A stretch of 64,000 nucleotides of DNA, taken from assembly GCF_002860255.1 (NCBI RefSeq), contig NZ_PGVE01000063.1:124001-188000 (forward strand), given 5' to 3'. This document shows, piece by piece, positions 52,380-64,000 of the stretch. The notes beneath the pieces are model-generated. The model was given only the letters and a program-made list of their open reading frames with translations. It was not told the origin of the DNA and did no database searches. The number at the start of each line of letters is the position of its first letter. Position 1 is the first letter of the stretch. This DNA comes from Neobacillus cucumis. Lineage in GTDB: Bacteria; Bacillota; Bacilli; Bacillales; Cytobacillaceae. The translations under genes and the position numbers were made by a program.

Positions 52380-53798
52380 TTAAATTACCTCCTGTGCAGT
52401 AAATTGACGGACATCAACAAAATGACCGGCTACTGCTGCTGCTGCTGCCATTTCTGGGCTTACAAGATGGGTGCGGGCACCATTACCTTGGCGTCCCTCA
52501 AAGTTACGGTTAGAAGTAGATGCACAGCGTCCGCCTGGAGGAACAATATCATCATTCATCGCAAGACACATACTGCAGCCTGCTTCACGCCATTCAAAAC
52601 CAGCTTCGATAAATACCTTATCAATGCCTTCTTTTTCTGCGGCAAGTTTAACGCTAAATGAACCTGGAACGACAATCGCTTTAACATCAGGATTTACTTT
52701 GCGGCCGCGAATAACCTCAGCAGCTTTACGTAAATCGCTTAATCTTGAGTTCGTACAAGAACCAATAAATACGTGGTCGATGGCCACACTTGAAAGAGGC
52801 TGTCCAGCTTCTAATCCCATATATTCAAGGGCACGGTTGATTTCGTCTTTTTCGCTTGGCTTATCCGTATCATCAGGACTTGGAACGGTCGCGGTAACTG
52901 GGATACACATACCAGGGTTTGTTCCCCAGGTAACCTGAGGTTCCACTTCAGCTGCCTCAATTTCAACAATTGCATCATACTCTGCACCTTCATCTGTAGC
53001 AAGAGCACGCCATTTTTCTACTGCCTTTTCAAACTCTTCTCCCTGAGGGGCATGTCTTCGGCCGCGTAAGTATTCAAAAGTAGTATCATCAGGAGTAATT
53101 AATCCAGCTCTAGCACCAGCCTCAATTGACATATTGCAGACCGTCATCCGCTCATCCATAGAAAGGGCACGGATTGCCTCGCCAGTGTATTCAATCACAT
53201 AACCGGTACCAAATTGGACACCAAATTTACCAATAATAGCAAGGATTAAGTCCTTCGCGGTAACGCCTGTGCCAAGTTTACCATTGACCTTTACATTAAG
53301 CGTCTTTGGTTTTGCCTGCCATAATGTTTGAGTAGCAAGAACGTGTTCCACTTCACTTGTTCCAATACCAAAAGCTAGAGCACCAAATGCTCCGTGTGTA
53401 GAGGTATGACTATCACCACAGACAATGGTTTTACCAGGTTGTGTAAGACCAAGCTCAGGGCCGATTACGTGGACGATTCCGTTATCTGGATGATGAATGT
53501 CAGCAAGTGTTACTCCGAATTCCTGGCAATTCTTTTGTAAAGTATCGATTTGATTTTTTGAAACTGGATCATTAATAACAAGACGTTGACGAGTTGGAAC
53601 GTTATGATCCATGGTTGCAAATGTTAAATCCGGGCGGCGCACTTTGCGTCCGTTCATTCGTAAGCCCTCAAACGCTTGAGGGGAGGTTACTTCATGAACT
53701 AGATGTAAATCAATATAAAGTAAATCTGGTTTTCCTTCTTCTTGATGGACAACATGTTGTTCCCAAATTTTTTGAATAATCGTTTTTGGTGTATTCAT
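52380..53798 (-). CDS. leuC: 3-isopropylmalate dehydratase large subunit
   Basis: Aconitase-family [4Fe-4S] enzyme of leucine synthesis. 472 residues from the ATG at 53798, preceded by GAGGAAG; the upstream five codons are not used. Family motifs include [17 protein letters not shown] near residues 29-45, [32 protein letters not shown] near 129-160 (partial), and cluster ligands in [11 protein letters not shown] near 346 and [11 protein letters not shown] near 406. It is followed directly by leuD. Confidence 0.96.
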   Translation of the reverse strand: MNTPKTIIQKIWEQHVVHQEEGKPDLLYIDLHLVHEVTSPQAFEGLRMNGRKVRRPDLTFATMDHNVPTRQRLVINDPVSKNQIDTLQKNCQEFGVTLADIHHPDNGIVHVIGPELGLTQPGKTIVCGDSHTSTHGAFGALAFGIGTSEVEHVLATQTLWQAKPKTLNVKVNGKLGTGVTAKDLILAIIGKFGVQFGTGYVIEYTGEAIRALSMDERMTVCNMSIEAGARAGLITPDDTTFEYLRGRRHAPQGEEFEKAVEKWRALATDEGAEYDAIVEIEAAEVEPQVTWGTNPGMCIPVTATVPSPDDTDKPSEKDEINRALEYMGLEAGQPLSSVAIDHVFIGSCTNSRLSDLRKAAEVIRGRKVNPDVKAIVVPGSFSVKLAAEKEGIDKVFIEAGFEWREAGCSMCLAMNDDIVPPGGRCASTSNRNFEGRQGNGARTHLVSPEMAAAAAVAGHFVDVRQFTAQEVI

Positions 53799-53890
53799 AG
53801 GACACTTCCTCACTATAATCGATTTATAGTTTTATAGATGGAAAAATTGCGGGTAAACCAAATAACCAATTGGTTTACCCTGCAAATGAA

Positions 53891-54997
53891 TTAATAATAG
53901 CAACTAGCGATACATTTTGAAGCATGCTGTGATTTTATATAGTCTACAATTAATTTGGTCATTTCTGCTGTTCCAACTTGGCGTCCTTCTTCGATTTGAA
54001 GGTCACCTGTATGGTATCCGGCATCTAGAACGGACTGAACAGCATCTTCAATTACTTTTGCTTCAGTATTGAAGTCAAATGAATATCTAAGCATCATGGC
54101 AGCAGATAAAATCATTGCACATGGGTTGGCGATTCCTTTGCCGGCAATGTCCGGTGCGGAACCATGAACTGGTTCGTAAAGACCTACGCCGTCTTCACGC
54201 AAGCTTGCGGAAGGGAGCATGCCAATCGAGCCTGTTAAAACGGAGGCCTCATCACTTAAGATATCACCAAATAGATTTTCGGTAACAATAACATCAAACT
54301 GTGTAGGGTTTGTTATTAACTTCATAGCGGCTGCATCAACTAATACATGGTCAACCACCACATCAGGATATTGAGCTTTTTTCTCCTCAACAACTTCCCG
54401 CCACATCTTACTTGATTCAAGAACGTTTGCCTTATCAACAGAAGTAAGGCGGCCGCTGCGCTGCTGGGCAGCTTGGAAACCTTTGTCGACAATTCGCTCA
54501 ATTTCTTTGCGAGTATAAGTAAGTGTGTCCACTACAGAGTTTCCATTATCCCGCCGTTCACTTGGTGTACCAAAATAAAGTCCGCCAGTTAATTCACGTA
54601 CAATGAGGAGGTCGCTTCCTGCCACTACTTCTTCCTTAAGTGGAGAGGCATGGAGCAGATTCTTAAATCCCTTAATCGGCCTTAAATTTGCATATAAATC
54701 CAATGCTTTTCGGATACCAAGCAAGCCGCGCTCTGGACGAAGATGGGAAGGGTTTTGATCCCATTTTGGTCCGCCAACGGCGCCTAATAAGACCGCATCT
54801 GCTTGTTTGCAAGCATCTACTGTTGAATCCGGAAGGGGAGTGCCATACTGGTCAATGGCTGCTCCTCCGATTTCATGGGTTTCAAAGTTAAAACTATGGT
54901 TATATTCTTCCGCTATTGCTTGTAACACATCTTTTGCAGAACTAATAACTTCCTTGCCAATCCCATCTCCGGGAAGTAAGACAATATGTTTTTTCAT
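53891..54997 (-). CDS. leuB: 3-isopropylmalate dehydrogenase
   Basis: Oxidatively decarboxylates 3-isopropylmalate with NAD+. 368 residues; HIVLLPGDGIGKEV at the N-terminus, GLLGIRKALDLYANLRPIK near 91-109, VRELTGGLYFG near 133, and YEPVHGSAPDIAGKGIANP near 273-291. The start is ATG 54997, spaced 9 bp from GAGGAGG; the TTG at 55006 abuts the RBS. The last residues (KCIASCYY) look unlike the usual end of the family and may reflect a recent change of the stop codon. Confidence 0.95.
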   Translation of the reverse strand: MKKHIVLLPGDGIGKEVISSAKDVLQAIAEEYNHSFNFETHEIGGAAIDQYGTPLPDSTVDACKQADAVLLGAVGGPKWDQNPSHLRPERGLLGIRKALDLYANLRPIKGFKNLLHASPLKEEVVAGSDLLIVRELTGGLYFGTPSERRDNGNSVVDTLTYTRKEIERIVDKGFQAAQQRSGRLTSVDKANVLESSKMWREVVEEKKAQYPDVVVDHVLVDAAAMKLITNPTQFDVIVTENLFGDILSDEASVLTGSIGMLPSASLREDGVGLYEPVHGSAPDIAGKGIANPCAMILSAAMMLRYSFDFNTEAKVIEDAVQSVLDAGYHTGDLQIEEGRQVGTAEMTKLIVDYIKSQHASKCIASCYY

Positions 54998-55070
54998 TAG
55001 AAGCAACCTCCTCGTTTTTTGTTTTAAGATGCGTCATATCTAAACGCAGATTTTTATCAAAGGAACTATT

Positions 55071-57642
<2,572 letters not shown>

Positions 57643-57662
57643 TCATCCTCTCAGATATATTG

Positions 57663-58184
57663 TTATTTTAATAGTGAATATGTTGCTAGATCGTTTACTT
57701 GTGGCTGGTGCCCACGCTGGAGGGCAGTCAGACCGGTTCTTGCAATTTCCTTAATGCCGTATGGGCGAAGCATTTCAATCAAGGCATCAATTTTATCAGG
57801 ACGTCCTGTAATTTGGACGGCAAGACTGTCTTTGCTTACATCAATAATTAAGGCACGGAACGGATCAATAATCCCGTTGATTTCACTGCGCAATTGGCTG
57901 TTAGATGCTACTTTGATAAGGGCCAGTTCGCGGGCGACAATGGCTTTATCCGTAATATCAGATACCTTTAAAACATCAATTTGCTTGTTTAATTGTTTGG
58001 TTACCTGTTCAAGACGCTGTTCGTCTTCAACTTCCACTACCAGGGTCATTTTAGAAATACCCTCAGTTTCGGAAGGGCCAACTGAAATACTTTCAATGTT
58101 GAACTGGCGCCTTTGCAAGAGGCCAGTGACGCGGTTTAGGACACCGCTCCTGTCTTGAACGGTTGCTGTTATGATCCGTTTCAT
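57663..58184 (-). CDS. ilvH: Acetolactate synthase small (regulatory) subunit
   Basis: ACT-domain regulator of IlvB giving valine feedback control. 173 residues; the ACT core [34 protein letters not shown] lies at about 3-36 and the C-terminal domain begins near [11 protein letters not shown]. It overlaps the ilvB stop by 4 bp. Called ilvN in some annotations. Confidence 0.95.
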   Translation of the reverse strand: MKRIITATVQDRSGVLNRVTGLLQRRQFNIESISVGPSETEGISKMTLVVEVEDEQRLEQVTKQLNKQIDVLKVSDITDKAIVARELALIKVASNSQLRSEINGIIDPFRALIIDVSKDSLAVQITGRPDKIDALIEMLRPYGIKEIARTGLTALQRGHQPQVNDLATYSLLK

Positions 58185-59908
58185 GGTTTCACCCCAATCA
58201 TTTCATGAATTCCTTTACCAGGGGCAATCATCGGGAATACTTTTTCTTGCTGCAGGACACGGCAATCAACTAAAACCGGACCATTATGGGCAAATACTTC
58301 CGGTAAAACCGTGATAAGTTCTTCCTGATTGTTAACCCGATAGCCCTTAATCGAATAACTGTCAGCAAGTTTGACAAAATCAGGCTGTGTAGGAAGAATC
58401 GATTCTGAAATCCGGTTTCCATGTAAGAGTTCCTGCCATTGGCGAACCATACCTAGGGCGCCATTGTTGACAATAATGATTTTTACAGGAAGATTTCTTT
58501 CATAAATAATCCCTAATTCCTGAAGTGTCATTTGGAAGCCGCCGTCCCCAACAATCGCTACAACCGTACTATCCGGTTCGGCAATTTGTGCGCCAATTGC
58601 GGCAGGGAAGCCAAAGCCCATTGTTCCAAGTCCGCCAGAAGTAATCCAGCGGTGAGGCTGCTTAAAGGTGTAGTACTGAGCTGCCCACATTTGATGCTGT
58701 CCTACATCGGTTGAGACGATGGCATCACCATTTGTTACTTTATGGACTGCTTCAATCACCCACTGCGGACACATTCCGTTTGGATCATGTTTATACCAAA
58801 GCGGATATTCCTGTTTGTTTTGGCTCAATTTTTCCCGCCATTCAGCAGTGTTAGGTGATTCTATTTCCTGCTCAAGCAATTCGCTAAGTGCCTCTTTCGT
58901 ATCAGAAACAATTGGAAGATGTGTAGGAACATTTTTACCAATCTCGGCAGGATCGATGTCAATATGGGCAACCTTCGCAAAAGGTGCGAAGTGTTTAAGG
59001 TTCCCTGTAAGTCTGTCATCGAATCGGGCTCCAAAGTTGATTAACAGGTCACATTCGTAAATGGCCATGTTAGCTGCATATGTTCCATGCATTCCTCCCA
59101 TTCCTAACGAAAGTGGATTATCTGCTGGGAAAGTGCCAAGTCCTAGTAGAGTAGTAACTACAGGAATTTGGTGTTTATTTGCAAAAGCTGTTAATTCGGC
59201 TGATGCTCTTCCATGAAGAACACCTGCACCTGAAAGAATTACAGGCTTGATTGCCTTTGATATAGATTCGGCAAGCTTTTTAATTTGTAATGGATTTGGC
59301 TTTGTTGTTGGCTGGTATCCAGGTAAATTAATGCTTGCTTCTTCAGGTTCTTCGGTTAGTATTCCGGCGGAGATATCTTTAGGGACATCAACTAAGACTG
59401 GCCCTGGCCGTCCGGTAGAAGCAATATGAAAAGCTTCCTTAACGATACGTGGTAAGTCCTCGATCGCTTGTACTTGAAAGTTATGTTTGGTTATTGGTGT
59501 TGTAATCGCCATAACATCGGCCTCTTGGAAGGCGTCCGTTCCGATTACGCTTCTTGCTACCTGCCCAGTGAAGATAACAAGTGGCAGAGAATCCATCATC
59601 GCATCAGTTATTCCTGTAACAAGGTTTGTTGCGCCTGGTCCAGATGTAGCAAGGACAACGCCAGGTTTGCCTGTAACTCGGGCATAACCTTCAGCCGCAT
59701 GGATCATTCCTTGTTCATGTCGGAAGAGAATATGCTTGATCTTACCCTGGGCGCGATATATCGCATCATATATTGGTAGAACAGCACCACCGGGATATCC
59801 AAACAGTGTTTCTACACCTTCTTTAATTAGTAAGTCAATAAGAAGGTCTGCACCGATTCTTGGTTCAGTATTCGTTTGGACCGCAAGCTTTTTTGCTTCT
59901 ACTTTCAC
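58181..59908 (-). CDS. ilvB: Acetolactate synthase large (catalytic) subunit
   Basis: Thiamine-diphosphate enzyme making acetolactate or acetohydroxybutyrate. 575 residues; the catalytic Glu is in [16 protein letters not shown] near residue 63, FAD-binding region follows, and the ThDP motif begins [19 protein letters not shown] near residue 448. Start is GTG 59908 with AAGGAGGG 10 bp upstream; the ATG in another frame there hits a stop at once. First gene downstream of the T-box. Confidence 0.96.
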   Translation of the reverse strand: MKVEAKKLAVQTNTEPRIGADLLIDLLIKEGVETLFGYPGGAVLPIYDAIYRAQGKIKHILFRHEQGMIHAAEGYARVTGKPGVVLATSGPGATNLVTGITDAMMDSLPLVIFTGQVARSVIGTDAFQEADVMAITTPITKHNFQVQAIEDLPRIVKEAFHIASTGRPGPVLVDVPKDISAGILTEEPEEASINLPGYQPTTKPNPLQIKKLAESISKAIKPVILSGAGVLHGRASAELTAFANKHQIPVVTTLLGLGTFPADNPLSLGMGGMHGTYAANMAIYECDLLINFGARFDDRLTGNLKHFAPFAKVAHIDIDPAEIGKNVPTHLPIVSDTKEALSELLEQEIESPNTAEWREKLSQNKQEYPLWYKHDPNGMCPQWVIEAVHKVTNGDAIVSTDVGQHQMWAAQYYTFKQPHRWITSGGLGTMGFGFPAAIGAQIAEPDSTVVAIVGDGGFQMTLQELGIIYERNLPVKIIIVNNGALGMVRQWQELLHGNRISESILPTQPDFVKLADSYSIKGYRVNNQEELITVLPEVFAHNGPVLVDCRVLQQEKVFPMIAPGKGIHEMIGVKP

Positions 59909-60061
59909 GTCATAATCCCTCCTTAAGGGTAAAAATTGAAATGTAAATGTCGAAAAATAAAAATTTATTATATTAGTATTATAATATAGAAATTTGTAAA
60001 TAAACAGAAAATTTTATTGGAAAAAGTCGAAATTTGACTATAAATCTTTAAAAGCAATCAA

Positions 60062-60371
60062 AAAGGCCTATTCTCCTCGAATTAACTGCATTAACAAAAA
60101 AATTAGCAGAATAATCGGGGAGAATAGGCCTTCCATTTTCTCGGTACCACCCGTTTTTTACAGTATCCTCACAAATACTGCCTTAGGAAGCATCACTAAA
60201 AGTAACGCTTCTTTTGGTAACAGGTGGTTTTAAAATGACCACCTGATTGAGCCTAGTTTGGATCACATTTCAGCCCAACACTCAGGGATGATGTCAGAAT
60301 AAGTTGTATTACTGGGCTTCCAGCAACCCCAGCTCTCTGAAAATACAAGTTCTTATTCCTTTATTCCCGTC
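60062..60371 (-). promoter_or_regulatory. T-box riboswitch leader of the ilv-leu operon
   Basis: Reading the minus strand, the leader has stem I with the distal GAGAGCTGGGG...GAAGCCCAG, then the specifier region GACATCATCC with ATC at 60290-60292, followed by A, then the T-box core GGGTGGTACCGAG at about 60141-60153. It ends in a terminator formed by GGCCTATTCTCC and GGAGAATAGGCC followed by TTTTT (60062-60132). TGGT in the antiterminator bulge pairs with an ACCA tRNA end. The ATC reading points to tRNA-Ile. Uncharged tRNA would promote read-through to ilvB. Confidence 0.9.
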
Positions 60372-60377
60372 ATCGAT

Positions 60378-60405
60378 TTTATATATTTCTTTGTCTAATA
60401 GTCAA
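60378..60405 (-). promoter_or_regulatory. sigmaA-type promoter of the T-box leader
   Basis: On the minus strand TTGACT at 60405-60400 and TATAAA at 60383-60378, with a 16-bp spacer, lie just upstream of the leader GATGACGGG. It lies in the gap after ilvD, so the operon can be transcribed independently of ilvD. Confidence 0.75.
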
Positions 60406-60474
60406 AAACAAATTTTAGTACCTTAGCTTCCTTAGGGAAGGGGAGGAGTACTAGATATTCCCATTTAGATAAAT

Positions 60475-62145
60475 CTATATTTTCATTACCCCGCCAGTAT
60501 TAGCAGAAGTTACGAGTTTTGCATATTTTGCTAGATAACCAGATTTAATTTTTGGCTCTGGTTTTACCCAGTTCTGACGTCGTTCAGCTAACACTTCTTC
60601 GTCCACGATCAGTTCAATGGAACGTGCTTCGAGATCAATTACAATTTTGTCACCATTTTCAACAAGACCAATTGGTCCGCCTTCTGCTGCTTCAGGTGAG
60701 ATATGGCCGATGGAAATTCCACGGCTCGCACCGGAGAAACGGCCATCTGTGATTAAGGCAACTTCTTTTCCTAAGCCTCGGCCCATAATAGCGGAGGTAG
60801 GAGCTAGCATTTCCGGCATTCCTGGTCCGCCTTTTGGTCCTTCGTAGCGGATAACTACTACATGGCCGGCTTTTACCGTTCCATTATGAATGCTTTCTAA
60901 TGCCTCATCTTGGGATTCAAACACAATTGCTTCACCTAAGAATGTTTTAATCGAAGGATCTACAGCGCCAACCTTGATTACTGCACCATCTGGAGCAATG
61001 TTTCCAAATAGGATGGATAGTCCACCAACTGGGCTATATGGATTATCTTTTGTCCGGATGACAGCTTCATTTGTGATTGTTGCTTCCTTCACATTTTCAT
61101 GAAGAGTTTTTCCTGTAATCGTTAGGCAGTTATCATGCAAAGCACCTTCGACTTTATAGAGTTCATTGATGATGGCACTTACACCACCGGCACGATGAAC
61201 ATCGTCCATTGAATAATCAGATGCTGGCATAATCTTAGAAAGGTATGGAACTCTTTCAGCAATTTTATTAATTTCGCGAAGATCATAATCGATACCAGCT
61301 TCATGAGCGATCGCTAACGTGTGTAATACAGTATTAGTGGAGCCGCCCATTGCCATATCAAGTGCAAAGGCATTATCAATAGCTTCTCTTGTAATGATGT
61401 CACGTGGTTTAATATCGTTTTTAATTAAGTCAATAAGATGTCTTGCTGCTTGCTTAATTAGTTCATGTCTTTCTTCGGAAGTAGCAACCATTGTTCCATT
61501 ACCAGGAACTGTCATTCCTAAAACTTCCATTAAACAGTTCATGGAGTTTGCTGTAAACATTCCAGAACATGAGCCGCAAGTAGGGCAGGCATTGGTTTCA
61601 ATCTCAAGCAGCTGCTGTTGGCTGATTGTCCCGTTGTGATAAGCACCAACGCCTTCAAAAACTGAAGTAAGAGAAAGATTTTTTCCTGTCGTTGGTGAAA
61701 CACCAGCCTCCATTGGACCGCCAGAAACAAAAACAGATGGTACGTTGGTTCTTGCGGCAGCCATTAACATTCCTGGTGTGATTTTGTCGCAGTTTGGAAT
61801 GTAAAAAACACCATCAAACCAGTGTGCGTTAATTACAGTTTCAGCACTGTCCGCGATGATTTCACGGCTAGGAAGGGAGTAACGCATTCCAATATGTCCC
61901 ATAGCAATTCCATCATCAACGCCGATTGTATTAAATTCGAATGGAATACCTCCGGCTTCACGGATGGCTTCTTTTACAATTTCACCGAAATGATTAAGGT
62001 GTTTATGTCCTGGGATAATGTCAATATACGAGTTACAAACTCCGATGAATGGTTTTTCTAGGTCACTCGTTTTTACCCCTGTTGCATATAATAGACTGCG
62101 GTGGGGAGCACGATCAATTCCCTTTTTAATCATATCGCTACGCAT
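60475..62145 (-). CDS. ilvD: Dihydroxy-acid dehydratase
   Basis: Iron-sulfur enzyme for the third common step of isoleucine and valine synthesis. 556 residues from ATG 62145, preceded by TTAGGAGC; the earlier open frame (to 62229) is non-coding. Cluster and family motifs: [14 protein letters not shown] near 38-51, [13 protein letters not shown] near 117-129, [19 protein letters not shown] near 189-207, and the C-terminal [23 protein letters not shown]. It lies immediately upstream of the T-box-regulated ilvB, in the same direction, with a promoter at 62291. Confidence 0.96.
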   Translation of the reverse strand: MRSDMIKKGIDRAPHRSLLYATGVKTSDLEKPFIGVCNSYIDIIPGHKHLNHFGEIVKEAIREAGGIPFEFNTIGVDDGIAMGHIGMRYSLPSREIIADSAETVINAHWFDGVFYIPNCDKITPGMLMAAARTNVPSVFVSGGPMEAGVSPTTGKNLSLTSVFEGVGAYHNGTISQQQLLEIETNACPTCGSCSGMFTANSMNCLMEVLGMTVPGNGTMVATSEERHELIKQAARHLIDLIKNDIKPRDIITREAIDNAFALDMAMGGSTNTVLHTLAIAHEAGIDYDLREINKIAERVPYLSKIMPASDYSMDDVHRAGGVSAIINELYKVEGALHDNCLTITGKTLHENVKEATITNEAVIRTKDNPYSPVGGLSILFGNIAPDGAVIKVGAVDPSIKTFLGEAIVFESQDEALESIHNGTVKAGHVVVIRYEGPKGGPGMPEMLAPTSAIMGRGLGKEVALITDGRFSGASRGISIGHISPEAAEGGPIGLVENGDKIVIDLEARSIELIVDEEVLAERRQNWVKPEPKIKSGYLAKYAKLVTSANTGGVMKI

Positions 62146-62546
62146 TTTTTTAGCTCCTAACTGACAATGACATGGTTTGCATCTTCTGGATAACAAGCCA
62201 CTACGTCGATTATGACAATTCTTTTTCAATCACTCAGTTCCATAAGTAGGAATAAAGGCATTGTTAAAGATGAATGATTTATTTTCGATTATCATACAAC
62301 CAATCGAGAACATGGTCAATATAAAAATCTGACAATTCAAATAAATCAAATAATCTGGTAGCGTTTTCATCGTTGGTCTGATAAGGAATTTTGAAATAAA
62401 AAATTTTTAAAAAATTTTTTATTCTTTGAAAGTAAGGAGGAAGAATTCGAAGAAATATCAGTAGTAAGTAAGGTAGAGAAGGATTAAAGTCTCTTTAAAA
62501 ATTACTAGGCTAGTAGTAAAAAATATTAGATTAGTATAGTAGTTTT
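62146..62546. other. 401-bp gap upstream of ilvD with a promoter and CodY-like candidates
   Basis: On the minus strand TTGACC (62319-62314) and TATGAT (62296-62291), spacer 17 bp, form a good promoter for ilvD, with a 146-nt leader that has no T-box core. AATTTTTAAAAAATT at 62402-62416 matches the CodY consensus with two mismatches, and AATTGTCAGATTTTT at 62323-62337 keeps its core; both are candidates only. The rest is A/T-rich, with no ORF or repeat seen. Confidence 0.5.
62291..62319 (-). promoter_or_regulatory. Promoter of ilvD
   Basis: TTGACC - 17 bp - TATGAT on the minus strand, with an adjacent CodY-like sequence directly upstream of the -35. Confidence 0.65.
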
Positions 62547-63281
62547 TTAACCGATTTTCGCTAAATATTCATATACTTGACGTAAATATAAGAATCCTTT
62601 TTCCTCTGCTAGTTGTAAATAATGTCTCCAAACTTTTGCTGTCATAAGGGCATCGTTAAGGGCATGGTGGCGGTTCTTTACCTCAATGCCGCATTCCACG
62701 CAAACATCTTCAAGCGGTGCTGATTTCATATAGGGGTTTGCTAGACGGATGAGAAAGGATGTATCTACAATCCGATGGTCAAATCTTGTTCGTAATACAT
62801 CGCTGGTCATTTTTTTCATAAAGGATTGTTCATGGGTCGCATGGTGTGCGACTAGAAGATCGCTTTTAATAAACTGGAAGAATTTCATGAGCGCATCTCT
62901 GGCATCTGGTGCGGAGATTAAGTCTTTTTCGTAAATATTGGTTAATGCTGAAATTTCTTCTGATAATGGAAGAGTGGATTTTACTAATGTATAAAAGGTT
63001 TCTTGTTCCATAATTTGAGTCCCTGTCATTTTAATTGCGCCAATCGAAATGATCTGGTCACCCTTTTCTGGATAGAAACCGGTTGTTTCTAAATCAAATA
63101 CAACTACCTTTAGCTCTTTCAATGGTATATCCAAACTATTCTTTTGTTTCATTTCTCTTTGTATTTCTCTAAGGAAAGCCATTTGCTGAAGAGAGGTTTG
63201 ATTTGGGAGGCTTGCATATAGATTAGAATTTAATTTGCCGGATAATTGTCTAAAAAATTGAATCATCTCATTCATCCTCAT
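62547..63281 (-). CDS. DnaQ-like 3'-5' exonuclease domain protein
   Basis: 244 residues with a short helical N-terminus and a DEDDh exonuclease domain. Motif I is intact (VVFDLETTGF near residues 47-56) and so is motif III (HHALNDALMTAK). In motif II the usual HNAxFD reads HHATHEQSF, so the Asp appears replaced by Glu. The start at ATG 63281 is taken because AAAAGG lies 9 bp upstream; it overlaps the previous gene by 14 bp, indicating coupling. Such genes often pair with DUF294-type nucleotidyltransferases. The nucleic acid substrate is unknown. Confidence 0.85.
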   Translation of the reverse strand: MRMNEMIQFFRQLSGKLNSNLYASLPNQTSLQQMAFLREIQREMKQKNSLDIPLKELKVVVFDLETTGFYPEKGDQIISIGAIKMTGTQIMEQETFYTLVKSTLPLSEEISALTNIYEKDLISAPDARDALMKFFQFIKSDLLVAHHATHEQSFMKKMTSDVLRTRFDHRIVDTSFLIRLANPYMKSAPLEDVCVECGIEVKNRHHALNDALMTAKVWRHYLQLAEEKGFLYLRQVYEYLAKIG

Positions 63282-64000
63282 CTGAACCATCCTTTTCTAG
63301 TAACCTTTTTATATGATGAAAAAGGGCAGCTCCATTTTTAATGATTTCCTTTACTTCTTTTGTTTGATCTTTTGTTAGCTTGCTAATCGATATATAGTGT
63401 CCTGAATCATAGTCCTTATGGTCGGAAAATAATAAACGATAGTTTAGGAGCTTTAAGAATTGCTTCTTGTAAAAGGATTTGTCGTTCGCAGGAAAACAAG
63501 AATCCGGTAATTTTTCCATCCGTAAAAGTGAAGAGGTTTCGTGTGATTTTTCTTTCATTGAGAGGAGCCGGATCGCATTCACATACGGAAAAAGGCCGAT
63601 TTCTTTAATATTTAGTTTTCCTGCATGCGGACCGTGTGTATCTACTAAAAGCTGGCCTAGTACGTTGATTCCTTTTTTTAGATGAAGAGTATTCCTTAAT
63701 GATTTTGCCAATAAATGATGTTGATTCATGTTTTGATAAATCTGGCCCTTCAACTTACTAATAAAGGAGCTCTCTCCATAAATAGCTCTGCCGTCTAAAA
63801 AAATGAGGAGGTAGCGGATTGATTCCCATGTAGATTCAACCATCCATTTCGATAATTGCTGCTCCCATTCATTCAGTGATTTGCACCAGAAGGGGTTTGA
63901 GGCCATTACGCCACCGTCACAATATTGGTAACCAGCTTGATAGAGTCCTTTGGATATTTCTTTACCTAGTGCTAAATAGTATGTTTTTGCTTCGTCGGAG
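63268..64000 (-). CDS. DUF294-type nucleotidyltransferase protein, C-terminal part (5' end outside window)
   Basis: The frame is open to the window edge, with no stop before base 64000, so the gene starts upstream. The visible 243 residues begin SDEAKTYYLALGKEISKGLY and include YCDGGVMASNPFWCKSLNEW, typical of the end of the DUF294 nucleotidyltransferase-like domain, followed by the DUF294 C-terminal helical domain. The ATG at 63906 is internal (the Met of GGVMASN). Full-length relatives carry N-terminal cyclic-nucleotide-binding and/or CBS domains, not visible here. The C-terminal DEDE tail overlaps the exonuclease gene start. Confidence 0.82.
   Translation of the reverse strand, partial: SDEAKTYYLALGKEISKGLYQAGYQYCDGGVMASNPFWCKSLNEWEQQLSKWMVESTWESIRYLLIFLDGRAIYGESSFISKLKGQIYQNMNQHHLLAKSLRNTLHLKKGINVLGQLLVDTHGPHAGKLNIKEIGLFPYVNAIRLLSMKEKSHETSSLLRMEKLPDSCFPANDKSFYKKQFLKLLNYRLLFSDHKDYDSGHYISISKLTKDQTKEVKEIIKNGAALFHHIKRLLEKDGSDEDE

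Noticed and set aside
52471..52938. 155-codon plus-strand ORF inside leuC
   Set aside because: Antisense shadow of a fully conserved gene; no RBS and no recognisable protein features.

Overview
The window is low-GC Firmicutes DNA and looks chromosomal, from a Bacillaceae species close to Bacillus or Neobacillus. The reasons are strong AGGAGG-type ribosome binding sites, frequent TTG/GTG starts, T-run hairpin terminators, a T-box-controlled ilv-leu operon, and typical Bacillus single genes (YitT, YnfA, hemolysin III, DUF1836, AdeC, GuaD). No tRNA or rRNA gene, CRISPR array, insertion sequence or prophage was seen.

1-10.3 kb is a fructan-use locus. It holds the end of an LplC-type permease, a lipoprotein binding protein, a PfkB fructokinase, a cytoplasmic GH32 fructosidase, a Gfo/Idh/MocA oxidoreductase and a 1263-residue secreted GH32 enzyme with several lectin-like modules. 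The secreted enzyme would release sugars, the transporter import them, and the cytoplasmic enzyme and kinase feed fructose to glycolysis.

10.3-24.1 kb is a second sugar island. It encodes a LacI regulator, an ABC importer (binding protein plus two permeases, no ATPase), three more Gfo/Idh/MocA oxidoreductases, an AraC regulator, two TIM-barrel isomerase/epimerase-like proteins, a ThuA-like protein and a GH13 alpha-glucosidase. The enzyme set resembles known keto-sugar routes (ThuA/ThuB, levoglucosan or 3-keto-glycoside breakdown). Three promoters in the island share a long motif with identical internal spacing; I infer that the AraC protein encoded beside one copy acts there. The LacI gene is bracketed by two near-identical palindromic operators that also fit the CcpA cre consensus.

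24.1-30.8 kb holds unlinked housekeeping or accessory genes: DoxX, a PAS-GGDEF-EAL protein, a MATE exporter, a small Bacillus protein, YnfA and a BASS-family transporter.

30.8-44.7 kb is a nitrogen-salvage region. adeC and guaD run leftward. Facing away from them, a 12-gene rightward run encodes XdhC, the three xanthine dehydrogenase-type subunits, allantoinase and the complete urease set ureABCEFGD. Uricase and allantoate-degrading enzymes are not in the window.

44.8-51.8 kb is a mixed region: an SRPBCC protein, an M19 dipeptidase, an excisionase-like HTH protein, DUF488, a six-copy 52-bp hairpin-forming tandem repeat, YitT, hemolysin III, DUF1836, a pectate-lyase-like beta-helix protein and DUF3892.

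51.8-62.1 kb is the leftward branched-chain amino acid operon, ilvD then (T-box) ilvB-ilvH-ilvC-leuA-leuB-leuC-leuD. The T-box specifier position reads ATC (isoleucine). 62.5-64 kb holds a DnaQ-like exonuclease and the C-terminal part of a DUF294-type nucleotidyltransferase cut by the window end.
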